From Anisodus tanguticus (Eukaryota; Streptophyta; Magnoliopsida; Solanales; Solanaceae), in the NCBI GenBank assembly GCA_034509755.1, contig CM067559.1:16970501-17034500 (forward strand): a stretch of DNA of 64,000 nucleotides, written 5' to 3'. Under the pieces are notes generated by a model. It was given only the letters and a program-made list of their open reading frames with translations, was not told the DNA's origin and made no database searches. This document shows, in pieces, positions 32,445 to 42,374 of the stretch (the first letter of the stretch is position 1; every line of letters begins with the position of its first letter). Position numbers and translations under genes: made by a program.

Positions 32445-32960
32445 CGTTGAGAATCCCATGTAATGGTGGATGGACACGGGTGCTATAAGACACATCTATT
32501 TCAATAGAGATGCCTTCTCCACTTATACACCAGTTACAAACAAGAAGTTGTTCATAGGTAACAACGCTTCCTCTGATGTGCTGGGGGTAGGAAAGGTAGT
32601 CCTGAAGATGACTTATGGAAAGGAGCTCACTCTGAAGGAGGTGTTGCATGTTCCTGAGATTAGGAGAAATTTAATTTCAGGTCATTTATTGGTTAATACT
32701 GGTTTTAGGCTAGTATTTGAGTCCAAAAAGTTTGTAATCACCAAGAATGGAATCTTTGTGGGAAGAGGCTTCGTCTGTGAAGGCCTCTTCAAAGTTAACG
32801 CCATGTCTGTATTATGTGCAAGCAATAATATTGAAGCTTCTTCTTACTTGCTTGAGTCCTTTAATTTATGGCATCATTGATTAGGACATGTTAACTACAA
32901 GCCCATCCAAAGGTTGGTAAAGTTGGAGTTGTTGCCGTCTATCGGCGTAAACCCTCAACA
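32445..32960 (+). pseudogene. copia-B protease region, right copy
   Basis: Direct copy of 25091-25604: the same start (GTTGAGAATCCC), the same in-frame TAA before WWMDTGA, and the same end (CCCTCAACA). By hand count about 18 substitutions and one 1-base indel separate the copies. The frame ends in TGA at LWHH-stop (32877-32879), where the left copy still reads HHRLGH. From 32961 the element continues into integrase. Confidence 0.85.
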
Positions 32961-34060
32961 TAAGTGTGAGGTGTGCGTAGAGGCAAAACTCACAAAGATT
33001 CCTTTTTGATCCGTCGAAAGGAATACCGCTCCTCTAGAACTTATTCACATAGATATATGTGATTTGAAGTTTGCACAAACTAGAGGGGCGAACAAGTACT
33101 TTGTGACATTCATTGATGATAGCACAAGGTATTGTTACATTTACTTGTTGAAAAGTAAGATGAAGCCTTTGAAGTGTTCCGACGTTACAAAGCAGAAGTT
33201 GAGAACCAACTAAGCATGCAGATTAAATTCATTCGTAGCGATTGAGGGGGAGAATATGTAGCGCCATTCGAGGAATATTATGCCAAATCCGGCATTGTTC
33301 ATCAAACGATGGCTCCATACTCACCTCAGTCGAACGGTGTGGCGGAACGTAAGAACCGCACATTGAAGGAAATGATGAATGCCTTGCTCATCAATTTTGG
33401 TCTTTCTTAAAACATGTGAGGAGAAGTTGTCCTTACTGCTAATACGATTCTTAACAGAGTCCCACATAAGGGTAAGGACAAAACTCCATATGAATCATGG
33501 AAGGGAAAGAAACCCACCAATAAATATTTAAAGGTGTAGGGTTGTTTGGCAAAGGTCGAAGTACCCAAGCCAAAGCAGGTCAAGATTGGGCCTAAGACTG
33601 TAGATTGCATTTTCTTCGGATATGCAAATAACAATAGTGCTTATCGCTTCTTAGTGCATAAGTCAGATATTCCAGATATTCACGGGGGTATAATCATGGA
33701 ATCAAAGAATTCCTAATTCTTTGAGGATATTTTTTCTAGAAAGGAAAAAGACATAACTTCTAGCAAATAAAGTTATGAACAAAGCTCTCAGGAACCGGGA
33801 GTCGTTGACTGCCCGGATGTAGATGGTTCAGATCTAGTGGACTTCGAAGTGGCTGAATATCTGAAATCTAGTGTTCCAGATTCTCAGAACTTGGAGACTC
33901 CAGAGATAGAACCAAGGCGAAGTAAAAGGGCAGGAAGGATAAATCCTTCGGTCCTAACTTTGTAGCTTATATAGTTGATGACGAACCATGGACAATTGTT
34001 GAAGCATTGTCAACTCCAAAGGCACCGCTCTGGAAAGAAGCTATTGAGAGTGAAATAGAC
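32961..34060 (+). pseudogene. copia-B integrase, heavily decayed
   Basis: Readable in pieces: CEVCVEAK, LELIHIDICDLKFAQTRG, YFVTFIDDSTRY and IRSD-stop-GGEY. In the last, the residue after the second catalytic D is TGA (33243-33245) where family members have CGA. The C-terminal segment HTLKEMMN and AVWQRSKYP-type pieces need frame changes. At least eight stops or shifts occur. Confidence 0.8.
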
Positions 34061-35520
34061 CATTCTGCATAACCATACTTGGGAGTTGGTTGCTCTTCAT
34101 CCGGGAAATAAACCGTTAGGTTGTAAATGGATAGTTAAACGAAAGTATAAAACATATGTGTCTATAGATAAGTACAACGCTAGGTTGGTAGTCAAGGGCT
34201 ATCGGTAGAAAGAAGGCCTTGACTATTTTGACACGTACTCCCCGGTGTCTGGGATGACGTCCGTACGAGTATTCATTGCGATCGCAGCATTGCGTGACCT
34301 TGAGATACATCAAATGGATGTCAAGACAGCCTTCCTAAATGGTGATTTAGAACAAGAAACTTATATGGAACAACCCGATGGGTATGTGGTCCCAGGGCAA
34401 GAGAAGAAAGTCTGTCGGCTTATCAAATCTCTGTAGGGCTGAAACAAGTCCTGAAGCAATGGCACGAAAAATTTGATAGTACTCTACTATCGAAGGGTTT
34501 CGCCATTAATGAGTGTGACAAATGTGTCTACATAAAAGGTAACTCTGACTCGTTCGTCATGATATGCATGTACGTAGATGACATGTTGATCACAGGGAGC
34601 AGTCCTATCTTGATTCTAGAGACTAAGAACATGTTGAAACAATGCTTCGACATGAAGGATATGGGTATCACAGATGTCATCTTAGGGATAAAGATCTCTA
34701 AGACGTCTGACAGACTAGTCTTATCTCAGTCTCACTACATCGAGGATGTGTTGAGGAAGTTTGAGATGTTTGACAGTTCCCCTATGAAGTCACCAATGGA
34801 TAGAAATCAAAAGCTTGATAAAAATCGTGGTGCACTCGTATGCCAGGAGCAGTATGCACAGGTGATTGGTAGTTTGATGTACATAACAAACTGCAGCCGA
34901 CCTGATATTGCATATGCACTCAACAAGTTAGCTAGGTTTACCCGTAATCCGAGTAATGATCATTGGATGGCGTGGAATTGGGTACTACAATACCTGAAAT
35001 ACACGCTAACTTACGGGTTGCACTATTCGAGATATCCAGCTGTACTAGAGGGGTACAGTGATGCAAACTGGATATCTGATATAGAGAACACCAAGTCCAC
35101 CAGTGGGTATGTATTTACAATTGGTGGTGGGGATGTGTCTTGGAAATCCTCTAAGCAAACTTGCATCACCCGATCCACGATGGAATCGGAGTTTATTGCT
35201 TTAGACAAAGCAGGAGAAGAAGTTGAGTTGCTTCATGACTTCTTAGAGGATGTTCCTTGTTGGGACAAACCCATACCTTCTGTAATGATCCACTGCGACA
35301 GTCAGTCGGCTCTAGGAAAGGTACGGAGTTCTATGTACAACGGCAAGTCTCGTCATATTCGACGGAGACATAAGACTGTTAGGTAGCTGATCACCACGAG
35401 TATAATATCCATTGATTACATAAAATCAAAGGATAATATAGCGGAGCCACTGACAAAGGGCTTACCCAAAGATCAAATGTTCTGCTTGTCTAGGGGAATG
35501 GGCTTAAAACCCAAGGTATA
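34061..35520 (+). pseudogene. copia-B RT-RNase H
   Basis: RT pieces: GCKWIVKRK, YNARLVVKGYR, MDVKTAFLNGDLEQETYMEQ and YVDDMLITGS (near 34570). A long intact frame 34559-35386 covers the rest of RT and RNase H with YSDANWISD, TSGYVFTIGGGDVSWKSSKQ and HCDSQSAL. TAG stops at ~34207 and ~34435 and a stop at 35384-35386 break it. The tail IAEPLTKGLPKDQM lies at 35440-35480. The LTR-proximal region 35520-36060 is untranslated. Confidence 0.85.
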
Positions 35521-36062
35521 ATGACTAATACGGTGGAAGCGTGAGAACTTCGGATAGTGATTTCTGTAGAGAAACACCAAATCCAAAGTTGTTCCCGCGA
35601 AAGACGTTAAGTGCTATCTGCAGTGTGGATAAAGGTTAAGTTTCCAAAACCTTTAATGATCCTCACCGGTTGAGGTTAGGTTTGGGGAAACTTTTAATGG
35701 TTCCTAACACTTGTAAAGTGGGGTATAGCAGGATATCTTGTAGGAGACCACCTATTTAAGTGCGAGGACAGGCCGCCTCAAATGAACGCACTTAAGAATC
35801 CAAGAAGTGTCCACGACCACAATGGACAAAACATTACGAAGAACAGAGTAAGGGAAGTTGTTGTGTTGGTACCGTTGACTTGGCTTACACTAAACACTGA
35901 CGGTTCAAGACATCACGTTCACCGTGCAGTAAGTAATTCCGATGGTATTCAACTATGGAAGGTTCAAAGCGGAAGCTACCTATCCAGATGCAACATCGGT
36001 CCGCTGAAAGATTGCTGAAAAAGGCACCATGCGAGTGTGCCAAAATCTCTTTCAAGAGGGGA

Positions 36063-36964
36063 TTGTTGGCAATTTACTAATGTGGAATTAAATATATCCC
36101 ATTATTTATGACTCAAACAATTGGGGCCCCGCACGTCGGAAACGTCGTTTCCACACGTAGTGCTAAGTATCGCAAATTTCATTAGTGAAAGAGATATTGG
36201 TACATATGTAATACGTTTGAGCCACAGAATGATGGACGGTTATTGGCCAAATGACAAAGTATTCCACGCTGGTAAACGAAGGAAGAAGTGTAAGATGAAA
36301 CGAGTCGGAAATTTTCGCGGAGCCGTGAAGTGCCGCGACGCAACACCGTCGGAGCCGCGGCGCCTCCCAGGCAGCGCCGCGGCACAAATTCACAGAGCCG
36401 CGATGCTTGGGAGGCAGAATGCTGCGACGGAAAGTTGGAAAGTTCTGACATTTAGGCTGGTTTTGGAGCATTGAATCTCCATTACTTGGCACATGAATTC
36501 AACCATTATTTGGCTAAATGTAACCCCTCAATAAGTGTCATTACATTGGCTATTGAAGGCCATTAGTTGGCTAGTTGAGGGGTCATCTCCTTACACTATA
36601 AATTGAGGCATTTGGATCAATTGTTGAACATTACACTTAGAAAATACTACAGAATTTCTGAATTCATCTTATTCCTCTCTAGCAAGTTTACTACACTCAA
36701 AGTTCTTCAAGAGTAACACTTGAGTTTTCTTTGCTCAATTGTTAAGTTGCAGTTGTCTCTTGGGAGACTATTGCCCGACAACGTAAAAGGAGATATACGG
36801 GGCAATCTTGTCTTAAAGACAGAGTGTCATCACTCGACTCAGCAAATCACACAAGGAGTTTGTTTCATTCTTGATTTCCAGTTTTGTTATAATATTTAGT
36901 TTATCCTTTTTAGCAATTGTAATATTTACTTACTTTCCGTTTCCTGCAATCGTTGTATCCCACA
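36063..36964 (+). repeat. 3' LTR of copia-B
   Basis: A polypurine tract (CAAGAGGGGAT) ends at 36062 and the LTR opens TGTTGGCAATTTAC. TATA box at 36597-36604. The CpG-rich motif GCCGCGACGC-15-GCGGCGCCTC lies at 36332-36366. The right end is taken at CCCACACA near 36964. The LTR does not resemble that of copia-A outside the motif. Overlapping frames at 36121-36492 on both strands reflect its GC-rich core, not genes. Confidence 0.7.
36332..36366 (+). promoter_or_regulatory. CpG-rich bipartite motif in copia-B U3
   Basis: Same two ten-base blocks and 15-base spacing as in copia-A (5747-5781). Here it is ~230 bp upstream of the TATA box and is surrounded by further GCCGCG-type repeats (36318-36400). 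Confidence 0.55.
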
Positions 36965-37122
36965 CATCCTACTAATGGTACTCTACATAATATAGTATTA
37001 ACGATCATGTTTACTTCTATTTCTATTGGTTCAGAATATAAAAAGAGATAATGCATAATTACCCCTCTGAATTTGTACCTTAGTTTTAAGAAGAAACTTT
37101 AACTTATGGGGGATCTTATTAT

Positions 37123-37870
37123 GGGGATGGGATCCCCTCCAGTAGCTTGGTCCAGTTATGCTCGATGGCTGTTTCAGATTTTGACAACTCATCCAAATAA
37201 TATCCAAAAGGCTATAATTTATTCTTTCAAAAGTTCAACTTAACGTCAGTTAAATTTCTTTTTAGTTCTTCCTATGCTCTTGCAACATAAAGATACAACA
37301 TTTAATGACTTTTCATAAAACCCATGTTTTAAAACTCAAATTAATTTTCCATTATGATAACATGGCTTAACTCAAATCAATAAGTTCTAAAAAAGTCTTT
37401 AGACAACTTAACATTTCAAATCTGACTGTTTGGAGGGTACAGACAAAGTAATAAAGAAAAAGAATACAGTAGGTAGAGCGAGTGCAAGTTTTAGAACTTT
37501 GAATCCAATTAGTTAGGTAAAATTATTCCCTCAGAAATCCCAATTAAAATTCCTTCAACCAACCTATTATCACGAAAAAAAGTTATTAAATGTGGGATTG
37601 ATGAAAGAACTTTAACAAAGCAATGTGAGTAATATGAGAAAAAACAAGAACATTCTCCGAGTAAAAAAAGAAACCACGTAGACATGATGATATATTGTGT
37701 TATTCAGAAGAGACAGAGAGTGAAAAAATTTAAGAAATTAACTGACGTTAAGTTAAGAGTTTTGAAAGAATAAATTATAGCCTTTGGATATTATTTGGCT
37801 GAGTTGTCAAAATCTGAAGCAACCATTGAACATTACTGGAGTAAAAGTAACTGGAGGGGATCCCATCCCC
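37123..37870. mobile_element. Non-autonomous DNA transposon with ~140 bp terminal inverted repeats
   Basis: Ends GGGGATGGGATCCCCTCCAG and its reverse complement. The inverted repeat extends ~140 bp on each side (to ~37262 and from ~37732) with scattered mismatches and small indels. It is flanked by the 7 bp direct duplication TTATTAT (37116-37122 and 37871-37877). The 470 bp interior is non-coding. Long TIRs suggest a Mutator-like or fold-back MITE; 7 bp is short of the usual 9 bp for Mutator, so the superfamily is open. Confidence 0.85.
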
Positions 37871-38627
37871 TTATTATCTCCGTGAACCAATTTGAACTAA
37901 ATTAAATAGGCCCTTTCGATTCATTTTGGCACCTACTGTGTGTGCATGATAGAGGAGCGCGTGAGAGATTAAAGAAACACCTCCAAAGCAGTCTAAAAAT
38001 ATCACGTGGCTTTTCCAAATTGATAAATTAGTAATAATTACTCTGTAAAGAAGCCCTTCTTCCCTAAATAAAATCGCCATTGAAGCGGTTGAATTTTGCT
38101 CCAGCCATACTAAATTTCTCATATTCTCAACTAAATCAGATTCATAAGGTACGAGATTAGTGAATCTAAAATAATAGATACCCCAACAAATAAACCAAAA
38201 ACATGACGCATTTAACAAAAAAATCAGTGCATGCAAGATTAAAAAAAAGAAGACATTTTTTAATCGAAACTCAAGGAATTTATCAAGAACCCTAACTTAT
38301 AAGCCTTCACTTCTTCGATTCGATCCTTAGTTTGGACACCAGAATCCCTAATTTCCATTCACATGAAGCTTTGTCAGCTTTGGTCTTTCTATCGAAGCAA
38401 GGCAAGGCAAGGCTTAGGGTTTAGCGCGATAATTTTTGTGTAATTAGAAGGGGGAAATGTTAAAAGTTAACGAGTCAAAAAAACTGGTATTAAACGGATC
38501 TAAAAAAGATGAAATATAATATTGGAGGTGGCACACACGCGCGGCCTCTGACTTATGAGGAGGTGACAAAATGGGTCCAAAGGCTTATTTAATTTAGTTT
38601 GAAACTTTGAATTGGTTCAGGTGAGTA

Positions 38628-39149
38628 CTGGAGCAGAACTAAGTTTGGACACTTGTTTTTAAACAGATGCAAAAATTAAACTCTCTTTTATAAGGAGTTA
38701 ATGCCAGTAGGTAAAGGAGTTAATGCTAGTAGATAGATACTCCCACTATTTCGAAATAAATGGTGTTTTTAGTTTGAGCATACTTTTAAGAAAATTATTT
38801 TTTTATTACATAAGGGGTAGGGGAAGGAAAAATGGGGAGGTGATTACGATATGAGGATTCGAACCCTAATCAACAAAGTCAAAGTTCAGGTAGCCAACTA
38901 ACTGAGCTATTAGATTCCTACTTAAAAAAAACTATTTATTTCTAAAACGTAAGATATATTTTTACTAACTTACCATTAATCAAATGTCCTAAAAAATAGC
39001 GCTATAATAGTTTCTTAGTTAGGTAAAACTCTACTTATTTGAATAAGGATAAAATTGAAAAAAAATTAATGCCTTCTTAATTTTGTAAAATACCACTTAT
39101 TAGCTAATTGTTAAGACTAGAGTTTACAAACGAAGCTTTGATCGGCTAA
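38628..39149. repeat. 522 bp direct repeat, copy A
   Basis: Starts CTGGAGCAGAACTAAG and ends GATCGGCTAA. It matches 39533-40054 over the same length at high identity; the repeat period is 905 bp. It contains a MITE-like sequence (from ~38737, CTCCCACTATTTCGAAATAA) into which a SINE is inserted. Confidence 0.85.
38800..38920 (-). mobile_element. tRNA-derived SINE in repeat copy A
   Basis: On the minus strand, pol III box A (TAGCTCAGTTAGTTGG) and box B (GGTTCGAATCC) lie ~40 nt apart. A C-rich segment (CCTTCCCCTACCCC) and an A-rich tail follow. A direct repeat resembling CTTAAGAAAACTATT flanks the insertion. This is the architecture of Solanaceae SolS-type SINEs; the subfamily is not assigned. 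Confidence 0.75.
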
Positions 39150-39532
39150 TTTTAAAGAGTGATATATTTATTCAATGTTTGTCTTTTTATATGGTAGGAA
39201 TTAAAAAGTTAACCGAAGGCATTTTTTGTTTTATTTATTATCTTTTCCTTCGTTATAACTGAAGTCAATAGGAAAGTCTCATCATCACTTTCTTGAAGAG
39301 CAAATCTTATAAATGTCATTTCGCAAAGTGGCAATATATTAAAAAAGATTACAACTAAATAACTGTCCCAGGGGCTTATAAAACAAAATGGAGAAGATTT
39401 TGGTGGTGCCACATAGCAGATCAAAGCTTAGTTTGTCTCTACAGTTATTATTGCACACTTAAGTAAACTCTAGTTTCAAAAATCATCTGTTCAATTTACA
39501 GGAAAAAATTCCAATACTTGATTCTTCGAGGG

Positions 39533-40054
39533 CTGGATCAGAACTAAGTTTGGACCCTTGCTATTAAACAGATGCAAAAATTAAACTCTCTTTACAGTAG
39601 TCTGATAAGGAGTTAATGCCAGTAAGTAAAGGAGTTAATGCTAGTAGATAGATACTCCTACTATTTCAAAATAAATGATGTTTTTAGTTTGGACATACCC
39701 CTTAAGAAAACTATTTTTTTTTATTACATAAGGGGTAGGGGAAGGGAAAATGGGGTGGTGATTACGATGTAAGGATTCCAACTCTTATCAACAATGCGAA
39801 AGTTCAGGTAGCCAACTAACTGAGCTATTAGATCCTTACTTAAGAAAAACTATTCATTCCTAAAAAGTAAGATATATTTTTACTAACTTACCATTAATCA
39901 AATGTCTTGAAAAATATTCTTAGTTATGTAAAACTCTACTTATTTAAATAAGGATAAAATTTTAAAAAAAATTAACGCCTTCTTAATTTTGTAAAACACC
40001 ACGTATTAGCTAATTGTAAGACTATAGTTTACAAACGAAGCTTTGATCGGCTAA
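39533..40054. repeat. 522 bp direct repeat, copy B
   Basis: See copy A at 38628-39149. Both the MITE-like host (from ~39652) and the inserted SINE (39716-39838) are duplicated, so the SINE insertion predates the duplication. Confidence 0.85.
39716..39838 (-). mobile_element. tRNA-derived SINE in repeat copy B
   Basis: Same SINE as in copy A. Flanking duplication CTTAAGAAAACTATT / CTTAAGAAAAACTATT. Box A is intact. Box B has decayed (GGTTCGAATCC reads as AGTTGGAATCC on the minus strand). Confidence 0.72.
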
Positions 40055-41043
40055 ATTTGCACATAATCACCGGAACTACATGATCTGGTACCACTAAGAG
40101 CTTCAAGTCAAAAGCATGATATCACCGGGGATTGCCTGGACACTGTATTATTACACATATGTAGCCGGACTAATCACATTAGATGACAATCAGATTATTC
40201 TTGCATTTGTTTTCACATTTGTAAGTTGAAGGAATAAATAAAAATTTCACTTTTTTGATAAATTCTTGCCTTGAAAAGCATATGAGTTAAACTAAACAGA
40301 TGTTATTTAAAGCATGTCGGAAACTTGTGTCATAATGAACAAGAGACGTACTCTTCTAAAATGCCATAAAAACAAGGGTCCTATATTATTTAAAACCTTA
40401 AGAAATAAAAGGTTGAACTTCAGCTTCTTAAGCATCCAAGTAAAAATTAATTGGGGACAGAAATTAGCCCGAAATTAACTAGAAGGCCATGAAAGCCCGA
40501 GGAAAAGAACATCTTTTAATGGATGATTTGACAAGTGTCTTTTCAAAGTCGTTGCAAGCATTAGACTAAGAGTGTAGAAATTATCGATGGAAATTTAATT
40601 GGACTCAAATTCTACTTCGAAAATGGAAGACCTATGAAGTTTGTTTTAGACTAAGGGTCAAGGCTTAAATTGTCTATAAGGTTGAAAGAAGTATTCTCCT
40701 ATTATTAAAATATGAAATTAAACTTTAAATATTAGCTTGCAAATAGTGAAGTCTTGAAAGAAAAAAATTCACTCATTTACAGATAAATTGGACCCAAAAG
40801 TGACCCGAGAACAAAATAAATTCATGCAAAAGGGATTGACATATTCGTCCCATGGTTCGCCGGGGGTGGTACTTTGATAACACAAAACTAATCCCTCCAA
40901 GGGAAGTACTATCTCTTTAACTGGTACAGCAGCTGGGACTTTTTCCACTTATCCCCGTAAGTGTCTGAGTGCGATCCTGAAAGCTTCCCTTGCTCACTTA
41001 GCAGACTTATTCCATCAAGTAAGACTTCTGTTTTCTTTCCATA
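40055..41043. other. Intergenic, no gene recognised
   Basis: AT-rich, with only short frames. The last ~250 bp before 41044 may be LTR-like, because it ends in a TATA-containing stretch (CCTATAAATGCCC near 41044-41056). Confidence 0.4.
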
Positions 41044-41094
41044 GCCTATAAATGCCCAATTTCTTCATAACATACCCCCTTTTTATCTAGGGAC

Positions 41095-41599
41095 ATGACA
41101 TTTGCTCTTTCTGTCATGGATTTATCCAAGATACTAGCCCCTTCGCGAGAAGAAGAGAGGTTGTCCGAGGACAATTAGTTTCTTTGAGCCGAAGTAGAGA
41201 GACTCCAAGCTGAAATCCGCTACTCTAAATCCCTCCAATCTTCCCTCCGACTATGCTTGCTGGATGATAATGACTCTCTGAGGGACTGGGAGAACTCCTT
41301 ACATATCATTAGCTCCACATACATGAATCTATAAGGTAAACAACCAAATTGTCACCTATGAAAATGCTCAGAATGACCTCCGGGCAAAGTGCCAAAGATT
41401 GAAATTTTGTAGGGACTTGGCCATCTTGAAGACACGCACGGATACGCTTGAAGAAGTCAGTAATGCAGAAATGGACATCCCTACATCACTTTTTGACGCG
41501 AACATTGACCTTGAAGATGCTGAGTTAGCCCTGGAGGATCTGCGAGGTGCTGAAGGGAATGACTCGAATGAAGAAGCTGATGATACCCTTCCTACTTAG
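41095..41599 (+). pseudogene. Antisense ORF associated with a Tat-like gypsy element
   Basis: Follows a TATA-like CCTATAAATG at 41044. It opens MTFALSVMDLSKILAPSREE and has heptad-like segments (AEVERLQAEIRYSKSLQSSL). After stops near 41178 and 41330 and a frame change it continues in the frame 41399-41599 (KTRTDTLEEVS, DIDLEDAELALEDL-like acidic tail). It is opposite in orientation to the neighbouring gag. Tat-lineage elements often carry an extra antisense ORF in this place. The family assignment is inferred from position and coiled-coil character. Confidence 0.4.
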
Positions 41600-41623
41600 C
41601 TTTAATATTTGAAATTGCCTCCT

Positions 41624-42360
41624 TTACAAGTTTTTGTGAAACATTGCCGGCGTACCATGAGAAGAATGTGTCGACCCTTGCGCGCGGGTTACTATTAGCT
41701 CAAGGTCCTCTACCGTGGTTCTTCCTACGTCTATTTCTTCTGGCATGACAAATCCCTTGGATATCATTTCTAGAAATTCCTCTAGAGATAGACTTTCCAT
41801 CTGCTCTTTTTTATGTTTGATCGTTAGTTTGATACCGGGTTCGGACATCTATAATTGTTAACTGTTGCTCCAAGCCTATTCATCTTTTGTGGCCACCAAG
41901 GTCATGTTTCCATGATCAGGTTTCGAGTCTCCTCAGACTTCAGTAATCTTTGACGTGAGTTGAGAATTTCATGACCTGATGAAAAGTAGAAGGGATTGCC
42001 CTCATGGTATGCAGCCAAGGTCTTCCTATCACCAAAGTTAGGCATCTCTCTCTTGAGGACGTCGAATAAGGCCTTCAAAAATACCCCCTCCATATGGGTG
42101 GTCAACTCGATTTGTCTCTGGGTTACTTCGCTAGACAGGTTGAATCCGGTCAAGATCTTGATTACCGGGTCATCTGTTCTGTCAACTACATCTTCTTGAG
42201 AATGCGGAGTTGTACTACATTTACGACGCTACCTGGATCAACAAGCACACGCTTAACGTTAAAATTAAATATTTTAATAGATATTACTAGTGCATCGGCG
42301 TATGGGCCCTCGATGTTTCTCTTCTTCGCCTTATTGAACGTGATGGGATATTTTGGGTGA
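41624..42360 (-). pseudogene. gypsy protease-region remnant
   Basis: The minus strand near 42360-42210 reads KAKKRNIEGPYADAL and VKRVLVDPGSVVNVVQL. The latter corresponds to the (L/I)-(V/I)-D-x-G-S aspartic protease motif (DPGS). A frame change leads to the segments 42153-41902 and 41848-41624, which have no clear catalytic residues. No RT motif (YxDD) was found downstream. Confidence 0.6.
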
Positions 42361-42374
42361 TCTCTTCCTCTTAT

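Larger units (their letters stand above)
24606..36964 (+). mobile_element. Ty1/copia element copia-B, split by an endogenous pararetrovirus
   Basis: The left part (24606-25604) holds the gag end and the protease. The right part (32445-36062) restarts in the protease and continues through integrase, RT and RNase H to a 3' LTR (36063-36964). About 515 bp of the protease/pre-integrase region is present in both parts. Together they make one element in one orientation with 6.84 kb of viral DNA in the middle. All coding is broken. No 5' LTR is visible at the left, where the element abuts organelle-derived DNA. Confidence 0.85.

Noticed and set aside
32445..32649. N-terminal 68 residues of a 213-codon minus-strand frame
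   Set aside because: They are the antisense of the copia-B protease copy; only the part left of 32445 is viral.
36121..36492. Overlapping 89-117 codon frames on both strands
   Set aside because: They arise from the GC-rich core of the copia-B LTR, and no protein family is recognisable.
37874..38236. 120-codon minus-strand frame with hydrophobic start
   Set aside because: Open and preceded by AAACCCTA-type sequence like some plant leaders, but I recognise no family, and its 3' end abuts the target duplication of the TIR element. Not enough to call a gene.
38628..40054. Possible tRNA genes from box A/B sequences
   Set aside because: No acceptor stem closes the cloverleaf. The boxes belong to SINEs with A-rich tails and target duplications.
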